DNA of 64,000 bases, from assembly GCA_964572845.1 (NCBI GenBank), contig CAZNFX010000002.1, positions 124,001-188,000 on the forward strand, in the 5' to 3' direction. The notes beneath the pieces are model-generated. The model had not been told where the DNA came from. It searched no databases and was given only the letters and a program-made list of their open reading frames with translations. Position 1 is the stretch's first letter. Each line of letters opens with the position of its first letter. A program made the translations under genes and the position numbers. Positions 44,277 through 52,904 of the stretch are shown here, one piece after another. Source of the DNA: Bin55 sp964572845. GTDB lineage: Bacteria > Pseudomonadota > Gammaproteobacteria > Pseudomonadales > Azotimanducaceae.

Positions 44277-45362
44277 GTGAAAGCCGCTGTTCTGCATGAA
44301 GTATCCAAGCCGCTAGAAATTGAAGATGTATCGATAAGCAAACCGCTTGCGAGGGAAGTGTTGGTGCGAACGGTAGCGGCGGGGATCTGCCATTCCGACT
44401 TGCACTTTCAGAATGGTTCATATCCGTACTTTCTTCCCACGATACTTGGGCACGAGTCCGCGGGGGTAGTGGAAGCCGTCGGTTCAGATGTCACCTATGT
44501 CAAACCTGGCGACCACGTAATCACCTGTCTCTCGGCATTCTGCGGGCACTGCGAGTTTTGCTTGACAGGACACATGTCGCTCTGTCAGGAGCCCGAGCTT
44601 CAAAGAGGAATGGCTCAAGAGCCGAGGCTGTCGAAGAACGGCAAGCCCATTGCTCAATTTCTGAATCTTTCCTCTTTTGCTGAGCACATGCTGATCCACG
44701 AACATGCGTTGGCGAAGATTCGCCAGGACATGCCTTTGGACCGTGCTGCATTGATTGGGTGCGGCGTCACAACTGGAGTTGGCGCTGTAATACACACCGC
44801 CAAAGTGGAACCGGGATCCACAGTGGCTGTGATCGGCTGTGGAGGAGTTGGCCTGTCATGCATCAACGGCGCAGAATTGGCAGGAGCGGGACGGATCATT
44901 GCTATCGATACGTTAGCCAGCAAGCTCGAACTGGCCAGAAAATTCGGCGCGACAGATGTAGTCGATGCGAGTGAAGTTGATCCTGTTGAAGCTGTACGCG
45001 ACCTGACGGAAGGCGGCGTCCACTATTCGTTCGAGGCGATCGGCTTGAAAGTAACAACAGAACAAGCGTGGAAGATGCTTCGACCGGGTGGGACAGCAAC
45101 GGTTATTGGAATGATTCCCGTCGGAACGCAAATCGAGATTCATGGCCCTGAACTGTTGAGAGAAAAGAAAATTCAAGGCTCGAACATGGGCTCAAACAGA
45201 TTCCGCGTCGATATGCCACGTTTGGTTGACTTCTACTTGGCGGGCAAGCTACACCTGGATGACATGATCTCCGGGCATATGCAACTCCATGGCGTCAACG
45301 ATGGTTTCACTCAGCTGGAAACAGGCGAAGTTGCACGCAACGTGATCATGTTTGATCAGTAG
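44277..45362 (+). CDS. Zn-dependent alcohol dehydrogenase (class III-like MDR family)
   Basis: About 361 residues of the zinc MDR family. Catalytic zinc ligands lie in GICHSDLHF and LGHESAG; structural zinc Cys set in CGHCEFCLTGHMSLC; the nucleotide-binding motif is VIGCGGVGLSCING, with an acidic residue (AIDTLASK) favouring NAD. GTG 44277 (VKAAVLHEV) is the family N-terminus; TTG 44253 also opens the frame. Substrate unknown. The stop is 5 bp from the 3' end of a convergent tRNA gene. Confidence 0.88.
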   Translation: MKAAVLHEVSKPLEIEDVSISKPLAREVLVRTVAAGICHSDLHFQNGSYPYFLPTILGHESAGVVEAVGSDVTYVKPGDHVITCLSAFCGHCEFCLTGHMSLCQEPELQRGMAQEPRLSKNGKPIAQFLNLSSFAEHMLIHEHALAKIRQDMPLDRAALIGCGVTTGVGAVIHTAKVEPGSTVAVIGCGGVGLSCINGAELAGAGRIIAIDTLASKLELARKFGATDVVDASEVDPVEAVRDLTEGGVHYSFEAIGLKVTTEQAWKMLRPGGTATVIGMIPVGTQIEIHGPELLREKKIQGSNMGSNRFRVDMPRLVDFYLAGKLHLDDMISGHMQLHGVNDGFTQLETGEVARNVIMFDQ

Positions 45363-45367
45363 CAGCT

Positions 45368-45442
45368 TGGAGCGGGCGAAGGGTGTCGAACCCTCGTCTC
45401 CAGCTTGGGAAGCTGGGGTAATAACCGTTATACGACGCCCGC
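45368..45442 (-). tRNA. tRNA-Gly (anticodon CCC)
   Basis: Minus-strand sequence folds as a tRNA: acceptor GCGGGCG pairs with CGCCCGC, discriminator T followed by encoded CCA (45368-45370). Anticodon stem CCAGC/GCTGG holds loop TTCCCAA, giving anticodon CCC. The T-arm has GGGTTCGACACCC. Length 72 nt plus CCA. Confidence 0.95.
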
Positions 45443-45483
45443 TTGAACCGTAGATAGCTGCACGCCAGCCATTGTATGTGCCG

Positions 45484-46275
45484 TTAAGCGTTGAAATGCG
45501 GTTGTCGCTTCTCCTTGAAGGCCGTAATCGCCTCCTTGTGGTCAGGCAGGCGTCGCGCGATTTGATCGCGGATGTTCTCTCGCTCCATAACCGCTTCCAG
45601 ATCAGGATCTGATGGATTTCGTCGCAACAGCTCCTTGATCATCATTACGGCCTGCGTTGGATTGTTGGCGATTTCCATCGCCTTGGCCAACGCAACCTCT
45701 TCGAGTTCTTCAGGTTCGGTGACCGCGGTTACTAGTCCCATCGCAAGTGCCTCCTCTGAGGGGACCATGCGTCCAGTTAGACACATGTCGGTCGCTGGAC
45801 CAAGCCCAATGAGGTCCGCAAGCAAGCGGGTAGATCCAAGTTCTGGCATAAGACCCATTTTGATGAATCGAATGCTCAGCATGGCGTTTGTCGACGCAAT
45901 TCGGACATCGAACGGCAAGATCATTGTCAATCCAACACCGACTGCATAGCCGTTAATAGCCGCCACAGTGGGCTTGGACTCTCGAATGAAGTGCGTGAGG
46001 GAAGCGCCACCGCGCCGTAAGGGTTCGCCACCTCCCGACTGCTCGTTGGTTTTCGCACGTTCTGCGAATCCGTCGATGTCGGCTCCTGCACAGAATGCAC
46101 GTCCTACGCCAGTCATGAGGATTGCACCGATAGCCGGATCACCGTTCCATTCAGTCATCTGGGACACGATTTCTTCCGACATCGTGGAATTCCACGCATT
46201 GAGCTTGTGCGGGCGGTTGAGACGAATGATTCCTACGCGTTCGTGAGTTTCGGTCAAGATTGCGGAATATTCCAT
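45484..46275 (-). CDS. Enoyl-CoA hydratase/isomerase family protein
   Basis: A 263-residue crotonase-fold protein: LMTGVGRAFCAGADIDGF (first oxyanion loop), AINGYAVGVGLTMILPFDVRIAS (second), and MPELGSTRLLADLIG with a likely catalytic Glu. It is the last gene of a six-gene minus-strand cluster that includes a molybdenum hydroxylase and a quinone-oxidoreductase-like protein. This suggests an acyl-CoA degradation pathway; substrate unknown. Confidence 0.88.
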   Translation of the reverse strand: MEYSAILTETHERVGIIRLNRPHKLNAWNSTMSEEIVSQMTEWNGDPAIGAILMTGVGRAFCAGADIDGFAERAKTNEQSGGGEPLRRGGASLTHFIRESKPTVAAINGYAVGVGLTMILPFDVRIASTNAMLSIRFIKMGLMPELGSTRLLADLIGLGPATDMCLTGRMVPSEEALAMGLVTAVTEPEELEEVALAKAMEIANNPTQAVMMIKELLRRNPSDPDLEAVMERENIRDQIARRLPDHKEAITAFKEKRQPHFNA

Positions 46276-46378
46276 GATTCAATCTCCAATTGCTGTAGTT
46301 GTTGCTGATCGAGGAATTTCAAAGTCAACGGTTCAATGCGTCGGACTAGCTAGTGAAATCCGGTATACCCTTCATGCG

Positions 46379-47404
46379 CTAGGGATTGGCTTCAAATTCG
46401 TAGCCGTTCATGGTAACCACGCACTTGCCGACGACATTTCTTTCTTCGAGCATCCGCAATGCTTCAACGGCCCGTTCAAGCGGAAAACCAGCGCAAACAT
46501 GTGGATCGATAGCACCCGAGTAGGCGAGGTCCCGCAATTCTCTCGTTAGCTTCCTTCCAAGTTCAGGATTTCGGCGTCCAATCTCGCCTGCTCGGACGCC
46601 GAGAACCGAAAGCTCCTTGATGAGAATTAGATTCACGGCCGCTTGTGGCCATCGGCCGCTGGTGAATCCGACCGTCAGAAGTCTGCCGCCGTGATTAATG
46701 CAGCGCATGGATTCGTCGAACACGTCACCACCGACTGGATCCAAGATCAAATCTGCTCCACCCGTACCTGTAATTTCCTTTACCTTCTGACGGAAGCCGC
46801 CTAGCGACCCGTCTGGCAGCGTGTAGTTGATCACTTCATCAGCACCACGAGCTTTGACTGTTGCCAGCTTGTCGTCTCGGCCGCCTGTTGCGATGACTTT
46901 GGCTCCTAGCAGCTTGCCGACATCGACGGCCGCCATGCCCACACCGCCAGTTGCCCCGTGCACAAGCAGCCATTCGTCCGCTTTCAATTCGCCTCGGTGC
47001 GATAACGCCACCCAAGCCGTTTGGTACGCCGTTCCATAGCTTGCTGCTTTGGCATAGTTCATTGTCGGCGGCATGGGTCGGACCGAGGCAGCAGGCAGAT
47101 TGATAGCCTCCGCAAATCCTCCCGACCGGCACCCGAAGACAACAGCATCACCGATCTTGACGTTGGTTACATCGCGTCCAACGGCAGCAACGTCGCCGGC
47201 TCCCTCGCCTCCCGGCGCAAATGGCATTTCTGGCCTGTGCTGATACTTTCCCTGGATCATGAGAAGATCGGGAAAGTTGACCGAACAAGCCATGACTCGC
47301 ACCTGAACCTCCGACGGTCCAGGTGCGGGCAGGTCTATCTCGTCGAGCGAAATGCTGCCTATGTCGTCCTTTAGCTCATGGCACCGATACGTTCGTATCT
47401 TCAC
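46379..47404 (-). CDS. NADPH:quinone oxidoreductase-like MDR protein
   Basis: A 341-residue medium-chain reductase without the zinc ligands. VHGATGGVGMAAVDVGKLLGAKVIATGGRDDK is the Rossmann cofactor motif; LDPVGGDVFDESMRCINHGGRLLTVGF follows. Similar to quinone or enoyl-thioester reductases. It lies 2 bp downstream of the FAD-subunit gene and 103 bp upstream of the hydratase, so it is probably in the same operon. Confidence 0.88.
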   Translation of the reverse strand: MKIRTYRCHELKDDIGSISLDEIDLPAPGPSEVQVRVMACSVNFPDLLMIQGKYQHRPEMPFAPGGEGAGDVAAVGRDVTNVKIGDAVVFGCRSGGFAEAINLPAASVRPMPPTMNYAKAASYGTAYQTAWVALSHRGELKADEWLLVHGATGGVGMAAVDVGKLLGAKVIATGGRDDKLATVKARGADEVINYTLPDGSLGGFRQKVKEITGTGGADLILDPVGGDVFDESMRCINHGGRLLTVGFTSGRWPQAAVNLILIKELSVLGVRAGEIGRRNPELGRKLTRELRDLAYSGAIDPHVCAGFPLERAVEALRMLEERNVVGKCVVTMNGYEFEANP

Positions 47405-47406
47405 CG

Positions 47407-48189
47407 CTACAAGATTTGAGCCACCGCGCGTCGAGCCATGGTTCCGACAAGATGGGCACGAAATTCACCGGATGCGTGAAGGTCCACGTTGAAGTTTGAG
47501 TGGTCTACTGCAATGCCGGCAATGGCGCCCGGTGAGAAGTTGCTGGACAGTGCGGATTCCATTTCCGGTACTCGAAAAACGCAGGGCCCCGCGCCAGTAA
47601 CTGCAACTCGAACCGAGCCGTTGGTCTCTGCAACCATTACCCCGACTATAGCGTAGCGCGATGCGGGATTTGGAAACTTCACGTAGGCGGCCCGTGTCGG
47701 CATCGGGAATTCAACCGATGTGACAATTTCTCCGTCATTTAGAGCAGTTTCAAACAAGCCGGTAAAGAAGTCGTCGGCGGCTATGGATCTGTCGTTCGTA
47801 CGAACCGTCGCTCCCAACCCCACTACTGCTGCAGGATAGTCTGCGGCTGGATCGTTGTTGGCGATCGATCCGCCGATCGTTCCTCGGTTTCGAACCTGCG
47901 GGTCTCCGATTCCTCCCGCCAGCTTGGCAAGCGCTGCGATAGTGGAGTTCGAAGCAACTTCGCTATGTGTCGCCATACCGCCAATCGTGATCGACGTACC
48001 AGACATCAACGTTCCCTTCAAGCTTTCGATTGGCCCGAGGTCGATCACGTCATCTGGCCAAGACAGCCGTTGCTTTATTGATGGAATGAGCGTCATGCCT
48101 CCCGCAAGATACATGGGATCTTTTCCGGAGGCGAACAGTTCCCTTGCTTCGTCGATGGACTGGGCTCGGTGATAGTTGAATGAATACAT
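47407..48189 (-). CDS. Molybdenum hydroxylase FAD-binding subunit (CoxM-like)
   Basis: A 260-residue FAD subunit of the xanthine dehydrogenase/CO dehydrogenase family. The FAD motifs are AGGMTLIPSIKQRL and RNRGTIGGSIANNDPAADYPAA. It passes electrons from the 2Fe-2S subunit to an acceptor. The gene is 4 bp downstream of the large-subunit gene. Confidence 0.92.
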   Translation of the reverse strand: MYSFNYHRAQSIDEARELFASGKDPMYLAGGMTLIPSIKQRLSWPDDVIDLGPIESLKGTLMSGTSITIGGMATHSEVASNSTIAALAKLAGGIGDPQVRNRGTIGGSIANNDPAADYPAAVVGLGATVRTNDRSIAADDFFTGLFETALNDGEIVTSVEFPMPTRAAYVKFPNPASRYAIVGVMVAETNGSVRVAVTGAGPCVFRVPEMESALSSNFSPGAIAGIAVDHSNFNVDLHASGEFRAHLVGTMARRAVAQIL

Positions 48190-48193
48190 CTCT

Positions 48194-50542
48194 CTATTCT
48201 CCTTGAGCTGCTCGCCAAACGGTTTCTGGTGTTGCCGGCATCGCCAGCTCCCTCACTCCAAGCGCATCGGTGATTGCATTCATCACGGCTGCGGTTGCGC
48301 CGATCGCGCCGGCTTCACCACATCCTTTCACGCCAAGTGGGTTGTGGGTGCATGGCGTGGTAGTCGTGTCGACTGTGAAATCGGGCAAGTCGTCGGCTCG
48401 AGGCATCGTATAGTCCATATACGAGCCCGTAATCAACTGGCCATCGGAATCGTAAATCCCGTGCTCCAGCAGAGCTTGACCAATCCCCTGCGCCAGGCCG
48501 CCGTGCACTTGGCCTTCTACGATCATGGGATTGATAATGTTGCCGAAGTCGTCGACGGCAACAAACGAGACGATTTCCGTACAACCCGTTTCTGGATCGA
48601 TTTCAACCTCGCAAATGTGCGTTCCCGCAGGATAGGTGAAGTTCGCGGGGTCGTAGAACGCTTTTTCGGACAGTCCCGGTTCGAGTTCGTCGAGTGGGAA
48701 GTTACCGGGAACGTAGGCCGAAAATGCCACTTCGCCGAAAGTCAGCGATTCATTGGAATCCGGAATAGTGAATACGCCTTCGTCGAAGGAGACTTGCTCT
48801 TCGTCGGTCTGCAACATGTGTGCGGCGATCTTCGTTGCCTTTGTAATGACCTTGTCGGTAGCATTGGCGATCGCGGAACCGCCAACTGCAATGGATCTGG
48901 ATCCATACGTTCCCAGTCCGTAGTCGGACCGACGCGTGTCTCCGTGAACAACCGAGACATTCTCAAAAGGAATACCGAGCTTGTCGGATACGAGCTGCGC
49001 GAAAGTTGTCTCATGCCCTTGGCCATGGCTGTGTGCACCGGTCATGACAGTTACAGAACCCGTAACATCGACCCTCACTTCCGCGGACTCGAACAGGCCA
49101 ACTCCAGCTCCTAGCGACAATGCCACCTGGGATGGAGCCAACCCGCAGGCTTCGATATAGCAAGAGAACCCAAGTCCGCGTCGCTTTCCTGCAGCTTCCG
49201 ATTGGGCTTTCCGTGCGGCGAATCCGGCATAATCTGCCAAATCAAGCCCGCGGTCGAGACTTGCCTCGTAGTTGCCTGTGTCGTAGGTAAGGGCAACCGG
49301 CGTTTCATACGGAAAGTCTTCAGGCTTAATGAAGTTCCTGCGGCGGAGTTCGCTGGGATCCATGTTCAGTTCCCGTGCCGCCGTCTCCACAATGCGCTCT
49401 ACGACGTAGGTCGCTTCCGGTCTTCCTGCGCCACGATACGCATCTACCGGAGCTGTGTTGGTGAAGACCGCCTGGACTTCGACGTAAATGGCTGGAGTCT
49501 TGTATTGACCTGCCATCAAGGTTCCATAAAGGTAGGTAGGGACACTCGAAGCAAAGGTGGAGAGATAAGCACCCATATTGGCGAGGGTCTTGACTCTGAG
49601 TCCCAGAAAGTCCCCTTCTTCCGACAGCGCCAGTTCGGCGTGCGTAACGTGATCGCGGCCATGCGCGTCGGCCAAGAAGGACTCGGAACGCTCCGCGGTC
49701 CATTTGACTGCTCGTCCAACCTTGGCGGACGCCCAAATCACCGCTGTTTCCTCGGCATATACGAAGATCTTCGAGCCGAATCCACCGCCCACATCAGGAG
49801 AGATCACGTGAAGTCTTGCTTCCGGTGCGATGTTCACGAAAGCCGCAAGTACCAGACGTTCCAGATGAGGGTTTTGTGATGTCGTGTACAGAGTGTAAGT
49901 CTCGGATGCTGCGTCATAGGATCCCAGCGCAGCTCGAGGTTCGATGGCGTTAGGAATCAGCCTATTGTTGACGATGTCGATGCTCGTAATGTGAGCTGCC
50001 TGCTCGAAAGCGGCGTCAGTGGCATCCTTGTCGCCCAGTTCCCAATCATAGGAACGATTCAAAGGCACACTCTCATGGATTTGCTCGCTTTGAGTGGCCG
50101 ACGCAACGTCCATCACAGGCGATTGCAGCTCGAAGTCGGCGACAACATGCTCCGCGCCGCTCTTTGCCGCTTCAGCGGTCTCCGCAATTACCAGCGCATA
50201 GGGTTCTCCTACGTAGTTGACATTGTTCGTAGCTATGGGCGGATGTGGCGGAGCAATCATGTCCGATCCATCCTTCGATTTGACCAGCCATCCGCAGGGA
50301 AGGTCGCCGATTTCGTCGTTCGCAAGATCGGCTCCTACGAAGACTTCGACCACTCCGTTTATTTGCATGGCGTGGGACGTGTCGATGCTCTTGATGGTGG
50401 CTCGCGGGTGTGGAGATCGGACAAACGCACAGTAGGTTTGACCGGGAAGATTGATGTCGTCGGTATAGCGACCCGTGCCGGTAATGAACCGAGCGTCTTC
50501 CTTTCTCTTTACAGAAGCCCCAATTCCAGTTTCAGCTGCCAT
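48194..50542 (-). CDS. Molybdenum hydroxylase large subunit, form II CoxL-type
   Basis: A 782-residue molybdopterin-binding subunit: GGGFGSK, the active-site loop AYRGAGRPEATYVVER, GQGHETTFAQL and GVKGCGEAGAIGA with the catalytic Glu. AYRGAGR is the form II signature; true (form I) CO dehydrogenase has AYRCSFR. So CO oxidation is not expected and a CoA-thioester, aromatic or aldehyde substrate is more likely. Gene order is S-L-M here. Confidence 0.9.
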   Translation of the reverse strand: MAAETGIGASVKRKEDARFITGTGRYTDDINLPGQTYCAFVRSPHPRATIKSIDTSHAMQINGVVEVFVGADLANDEIGDLPCGWLVKSKDGSDMIAPPHPPIATNNVNYVGEPYALVIAETAEAAKSGAEHVVADFELQSPVMDVASATQSEQIHESVPLNRSYDWELGDKDATDAAFEQAAHITSIDIVNNRLIPNAIEPRAALGSYDAASETYTLYTTSQNPHLERLVLAAFVNIAPEARLHVISPDVGGGFGSKIFVYAEETAVIWASAKVGRAVKWTAERSESFLADAHGRDHVTHAELALSEEGDFLGLRVKTLANMGAYLSTFASSVPTYLYGTLMAGQYKTPAIYVEVQAVFTNTAPVDAYRGAGRPEATYVVERIVETAARELNMDPSELRRRNFIKPEDFPYETPVALTYDTGNYEASLDRGLDLADYAGFAARKAQSEAAGKRRGLGFSCYIEACGLAPSQVALSLGAGVGLFESAEVRVDVTGSVTVMTGAHSHGQGHETTFAQLVSDKLGIPFENVSVVHGDTRRSDYGLGTYGSRSIAVGGSAIANATDKVITKATKIAAHMLQTDEEQVSFDEGVFTIPDSNESLTFGEVAFSAYVPGNFPLDELEPGLSEKAFYDPANFTYPAGTHICEVEIDPETGCTEIVSFVAVDDFGNIINPMIVEGQVHGGLAQGIGQALLEHGIYDSDGQLITGSYMDYTMPRADDLPDFTVDTTTTPCTHNPLGVKGCGEAGAIGATAAVMNAITDALGVRELAMPATPETVWRAAQGE

Positions 50543-50551
50543 TGTTCCCTC

Positions 50552-51013
50552 CTACATCCTCTGCTTGGCGTCAAGCACGGCTTTGACGATGTTGTGGTAG
50601 CCGGTGCACCGGCAGAAATTGCCATCCAACCCCTTTCGCACTTGCTCGCCATCGAGTTCGGCGTTGTCATTCACCAGTCCAATAGCTGCCATGATCATGC
50701 CAGGAGTGCAGAAACCGCATTGAAGAGCGTGGTGTTCCCTGAAAGCTTCCTGCATGGGATGCAGGTCGTCGGGTTCGCCGATTCCCTCGATTGTGGTTAT
50801 GTCGCTTCCATCTGCCTGAGCCGTCAGCACAGTACATGCCTTGACCGCCTTGCCATCCATGTGAATGGTGCAGGAGCCACACTGGCTTGTATCGCATCCG
50901 ATGTGGGTTCCCGTCAGATTCAATTGCTCCCGCAAGGTGTCGGATAGAAGCGAAGAGTCCTCGACGGAAAGTGAGTGTTCCTTTCCGTTAACCCTTAGTG
51001 TTAGGTCAACCAT
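50552..51013 (-). CDS. Molybdenum hydroxylase 2Fe-2S subunit (CoxS-like)
   Basis: A 153-residue protein with both 2Fe-2S clusters: plant-type CDTSQCGSC...C near residues 40-62, then CGFCTPGM and FCRCTGYHNI. It carries electrons from the molybdenum centre to the FAD subunit. Located 9 bp upstream of the large subunit gene. Confidence 0.93.
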   Translation of the reverse strand: MVDLTLRVNGKEHSLSVEDSSLLSDTLREQLNLTGTHIGCDTSQCGSCTIHMDGKAVKACTVLTAQADGSDITTIEGIGEPDDLHPMQEAFREHHALQCGFCTPGMIMAAIGLVNDNAELDGEQVRKGLDGNFCRCTGYHNIVKAVLDAKQRM

Positions 51014-51034
51014 AAGATTCTCCTTGGGATTGAT

Positions 51035-51481
51035 CTATGCGTTTGCAGTCCAACGCTCAACGAATTTTGTGAAGAATTGGGTGGCCATCTTGTTGGTCAC
51101 CCCCGTGATGAGTCTCGAACCGATTTGTGCGAGTTTGCCGCCTACTATGCCGGAGACTTCATACGATAGTCTCGTTGCAGAATCCTGTTCTTGCAAGGAG
51201 ATGTGCGCAACGCCTTTGCCGAAACCGGCAGCACCGCCTGTGGCACTAACTTCAAGGGTGTAGCCGCTTAGCTCGACAACATCCACCATGTGAATGTTGG
51301 CGGAGAAATTTGCACGAACAGGACCGACCCTTGCTTTGATCTTAGCCACGTACTCGGACATTGCAGAGCGAGACATTTCTTCGCAGCCATCTATGCATTC
51401 CTTGAGAACGTCCGGATCCTGCAACGCGTCCCACACCTCCTCTAGAGGCGCAGGAATATCAGCTTCGCCCTTGAGTTCCAC
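51035..51481 (-). CDS. CoxG-like SRPBCC protein
   Basis: A 148-residue SRPBCC-fold protein starting MELKGEADIPAPLEEVWDALQDPDVLKECI, the CoxG pattern. CoxG is associated with membrane attachment or quinone delivery for CO-dehydrogenase-type hydroxylases. It lacks the long C-terminal extension of some CoxG proteins. First gene of the cluster, 21 bp upstream of the 2Fe-2S gene. Confidence 0.87.
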   Translation of the reverse strand: MELKGEADIPAPLEEVWDALQDPDVLKECIDGCEEMSRSAMSEYVAKIKARVGPVRANFSANIHMVDVVELSGYTLEVSATGGAAGFGKGVAHISLQEQDSATRLSYEVSGIVGGKLAQIGSRLITGVTNKMATQFFTKFVERWTANA

Positions 51482-51622
51482 GAGGTCCCCTTCCCTAGTC
51501 TAGTTGGTAGCTTTCGCGTACCAAATTCTCGGTCCTCTGACCACATTGACCCTGCCAGCGGAGAGAGCATGTGGTCTCTCTACCATGATAACCCTTGCTA
51601 ACGAATCTGAGCCTTTGCAACG

Positions 51623-51641
51623 TTGAGATTTGCAATCTCAA
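51623..51641. terminator. Hairpin between nitroreductase and CoxG-like genes
   Basis: TTGAGATT (51623-51630) and AATCTCAA (51634-51641) form a perfect 8 bp stem around TGC, 20 bp past the nitroreductase stop. A smaller GCAAC/GTTGC stem lies beside it. No T-tract follows; it may terminate the nitroreductase transcript or regulate the molybdenum hydroxylase operon. Confidence 0.4.
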
Positions 51642-51660
51642 GCAACACTGTTGCAGTTGC

Positions 51661-52332
51661 CTACCCAAACGTTCTGCCATCAAAGCTGTCAACCGTGGAA
51701 AAACTAGCCACAGGATTCCTTGACAGTTTGGTCAATTGCTTGACTGGCTTGCCAATGGGAAGCAGTGCGCTCACGGCATATTGATCGGGAATGTTGAACA
51801 ACTCCTTGACCTTCTGTTCATGGGGCGCCAGGAATGTTGTCAGCGTCCCTCCGTAGCCTTCGTTTCTTGCAGAGAGCAGGATGTTCCATACCAAGGGATA
51901 GATCGACGCTCCTGACACCACGCCAACTCGATCAAGGTCGCTGTCCATGGAAGCAACTACGGCCAAATCCACAAGGACGAGCAACAGAACCGGCGCTTCG
52001 ACGAGTTGTCTTACATAGCTTGGGCTCAGATCAGCAGCGTCAATCTGCTCTTGGGTCACTCTGCTTTGATGGATAGTGTTGTAGGGATTTTCGCCAGCAT
52101 TGACTTGGGCGCGATAGAGAGTCATGACGGATGTAATGAAAGGAACCAGCGCTTCTCTCTTGGCCTGATCCTTTATCACTATGACTCGCCAACCCTGTCG
52201 ATTGCCTCCGCTGGGTGCGAATCGCGCATTGTCAAGGATGCGGGCGAGAACCTCGTCGGGCACGTCGTCTGCTGTGAATTGTCGGGCTGCGAACGTGGTT
52301 CGCATCACTTGGTATAGGTCCATGTCTGGCAA
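51661..52332 (-). CDS. Nitroreductase family protein
   Basis: A 223-residue FMN protein of the nitroreductase fold: TFAARQFTADDVPDEVLARILDNARFAPSGGNRQGWRVIVI is the N-terminal FMN-binding region and AARNEGYG-like text (LLSARNEGYGGTLTTFL) the conserved middle. Reduces nitro groups, quinones or flavins in known members. It lies 179 bp upstream of the molybdenum hydroxylase operon on the same strand. Confidence 0.88.
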   Translation of the reverse strand: MPDMDLYQVMRTTFAARQFTADDVPDEVLARILDNARFAPSGGNRQGWRVIVIKDQAKREALVPFITSVMTLYRAQVNAGENPYNTIHQSRVTQEQIDAADLSPSYVRQLVEAPVLLLVLVDLAVVASMDSDLDRVGVVSGASIYPLVWNILLSARNEGYGGTLTTFLAPHEQKVKELFNIPDQYAVSALLPIGKPVKQLTKLSRNPVASFSTVDSFDGRTFG

Positions 52333-52904
52333 CTTCCCGTTAGGTTGGTCTCAATTTTGGTCGAAAGCGACAATGAGCATACCAACAGGCGTGCACGAAC
52401 CAATGGAGGAATGGGAATTTGCTCACAGAGAGGTCAAGAGGCAGCACGCAAGTGGCATCTTTCTCCTCTGCAGTCTTGGGCATCCGCAACATTTGCAATA
52501 GTGCAGCGATTCAATTTGGCTTGACTTTGATTGCGGTACCCACATTTCTTGTGGGGGATGGGTTTCCGGGACGCGAGCAGGTTTGGCATGTTTACTTTGA
52601 CGAACCGCAAAGAGTGGACTGCCATCAACTAATTTACGAAATTCCTTTGATTTTGTGCAAAATACAACAATGGAGTCAGATTCTGCGAACTCTAGCGCAT
52701 AAGGGGGAGTGCGAGGATTGGGGATTCATTCAATTCTCGTGTGGTGCGTCATTCATGTTGAAATTCCTTCAACGTGTGGTTCAGTACACCAATCGGCAGA
52801 CCCTAGCGGGACATTAAGGACTCTTTCTTCAGACTAGCTTGCATGTTGGACGCATTGCGCCTGACAGCATTTAGATGATTCATGCCTCATGGAGGTACAT
52901 TCGA
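52333..52904. other. Intergenic region upstream of the TlpA-like gene
   Basis: About 570 bp with no accepted gene. A plus-strand frame (52419-52817) is open for 132 codons, but it starts with TTG, lacks a ribosome-binding site and has no recognisable domain. I see no RNA gene. Confidence 0.4.

Noticed and set aside
48176..49114. 312-codon plus-strand frame opposite the molybdenum hydroxylase gene
   Set aside because: Fully antisense to a well-supported large subunit gene; a codon-bias shadow.
48194..51013. Aerobic CO dehydrogenase (form I)
   Set aside because: The active-site loop is AYRGAGR, not AYRCSFR, so this is form II.
52419..52817. 132-codon plus-strand open frame upstream of the TlpA-like gene
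   Set aside because: TTG start, no ribosome-binding site and no recognisable domain; likely chance.
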